16,293 nucleotides of DNA from Gammaproteobacteria bacterium. GTDB lineage: Bacteria; Pseudomonadota; Gammaproteobacteria; Arenicellales; Arenicellaceae. How positions within the stretch are numbered: position 1 is the first letter of the stretch; every line of letters begins with the position of its first letter. Shown one piece after another: positions 15,336-16,293 of this stretch. Below the pieces are notes generated by a model. It was not told the DNA's origin and did not search any database. It worked only from the letters and a program-made list of their open reading frames with translations. Where the stretch lies: NCBI GenBank assembly GCA_030426005.1, contig JAUHZM010000037.1:1-16293 (forward strand). The letters are read 5' to 3'. The translations under genes and the position numbers were made by a program.

Positions 15336-16293
15336 ATGCAAACGCTCCCCGATTTTATTGGTCTTAGTACGCAATACCCGTGCGCCGATGGTCAGACAAG
15401 ACGTCGAGTTCATTTGGACAGCGCCGCGTCTCCACTAGCAGCAAAAACGGCAATGGACACCATCCAGGCCGTACTGCCCCATTACTCAAATACGCACAGC
15501 TACGTGCACCAGTCAGCAAAAATCAGCACCCAGGCACTGGCTTGGGCCCATGATACCGTTCTGGAATTTGTCGGTGCAGATCCGGCCGTGTTCACCAGTA
15601 TTTTTACTGGTGCGGGCACCACTGCAGCGACCAATCGTGTTGCACGGGGATTAAGAGCAGCGCGACCAGAAAAAGATGTGGTATTTGTGTCGTCCATGGA
15701 ACACCACGCTAATGATCTACCTCACCGGCACCCGAAAGTTACTCTCGTGCATCTACCACTCAGTGGTACCGGTGCTCATGCAGGAACGACGGACATGGCT
15801 GCACTCGAGGCGCTCTGCGATGAGTATAAAGGTCGAGTAAACTACCTTGCCGTGTCTGCCGTGAGTAATGTCACTGGTGTAAGTAATCCGATCGCAGAAA
15901 TCTGCCAACTAGCACATCAACACCAGATACTGGTTTTAGTGGATGGCGCACAATGCGTGACACATATGCCTACCGAGTTAGATCAGTGGCAGCCTGACTT
16001 CTTCGCTTTCTCTGGCCACAAAGCGTATACGCCGTGCTCTCCTGGGGTATTGGTGGCACGCAAATCCGTGCTGCAATCGTTACCGGAACAAGACCTTGGC
16101 GGAGGTTCGGTCGACACGGTGGGCTATTTTGATTACCAATTGTCATCTAGCTATCCAGAGCGCGAACAATCTGGCACACCAAACATTGTCGGCGCAATTG
16201 CCTTAGCAAGCGTATTGCAAGAGCTCAAGACTGTGGGCATGGACAATGTCGCTGCCAAAGAGAGTCGCAAGTGACCAGAGTGTCAGTCCATCG
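15336..16293 (+). pseudogene. Class V aminotransferase-fold PLP enzyme, apparently frameshifted near the window edge
   Basis: From ATG 15336 the frame encodes 312 residues of a cysteine desulfurase/aminotransferase class V fold. It contains HLDSAAS (26-32), NTHSYVHQSA, FTGAGTTAATN (90-100), SMEHHAND (120-127), LVDGAQ with PLP-contacting Asp203, SGHK with Schiff-base Lys229, and SGTPNIVGAI. The frame then ends AAKESRK-stop at 16274, where family members run on for 100 or more residues. Reading AAAGAG directly into TCG, by dropping one AG of the run at 16259-16264, gives KESQVTRVSVHR to the window end. This resembles the expected helix after the GTPNIVGA segment. The C-terminal domain, with any catalytic Cys, lies outside, so desulfurase or aminotransferase activity cannot be decided. 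No Shine-Dalgarno sequence is at a normal distance (AAGGAG at 15315-15320 is 15 bases away); the mRNA may be leaderless. Confidence 0.78.

Noticed and set aside
15254..15337. Upstream start of the M3 peptidase
   Set aside because: It would bury the lipoprotein signal peptide inside the protein and run through the dcp promoter.

Overview
The window looks like ordinary chromosomal DNA of a Gammaproteobacterium. GC content is moderate and genes are dense and sit on both strands. The isocitrate lyase is the long (531-residue) isoform seen in Pseudomonas-like bacteria, malate synthase is of the G type, and there is an FtrA-type regulator and a Dcp-like M3 peptidase. The genus cannot be fixed from what is visible. 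There are no rRNA or tRNA genes, CRISPR arrays, insertion sequences or phage genes.

Layout. At the left edge is a truncated rhodanese-domain gene on the minus strand. It is divergent from an FtrA-like AraC/GlxA-family regulator. Downstream of the regulator, on the same strand, is a stand-alone molybdopterin oxidoreductase. A hairpin terminator separates this block from a minus-strand run: malate synthase G (broken), the Fe-S cluster carrier ATPase Mrp/ApbC, and chorismate synthase aroC. mrp and aroC overlap by one base. Divergent from malate synthase across a 308-base AT-rich regulatory region is isocitrate lyase, aceA, which ends in a strong terminator. Then come, all on the minus strand, a DUF1295 membrane protein, a secreted beta-helix/choice-of-anchor Q protein, and a Dcp-type M3 metallopeptidase with a lipoprotein-like leader. 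At the right edge a class V aminotransferase-fold PLP enzyme is divergent from the peptidase.

Function. aceA and glcB are the two enzymes of the glyoxylate shunt and share one divergent control region. The glcB copy, however, carries what looks like a 14-base deletion that puts a stop after about 116 codons, although the rest of the gene is well preserved. A second frame break, consistent with one extra AG unit in an AGAGAG run, truncates the class V enzyme about 20 bases before the window ends. The two lesions may be real mutations or assembly errors; the sequence alone cannot decide.

I found no convincing new multi-gene system. The points most worth a second look are the two frame breaks, the molybdoenzyme without the usual Cys/Sec metal ligand, the inverted-repeat operators in three intergenic regions, and the overlapping divergent promoters before the last gene, one of which predicts a leaderless mRNA.
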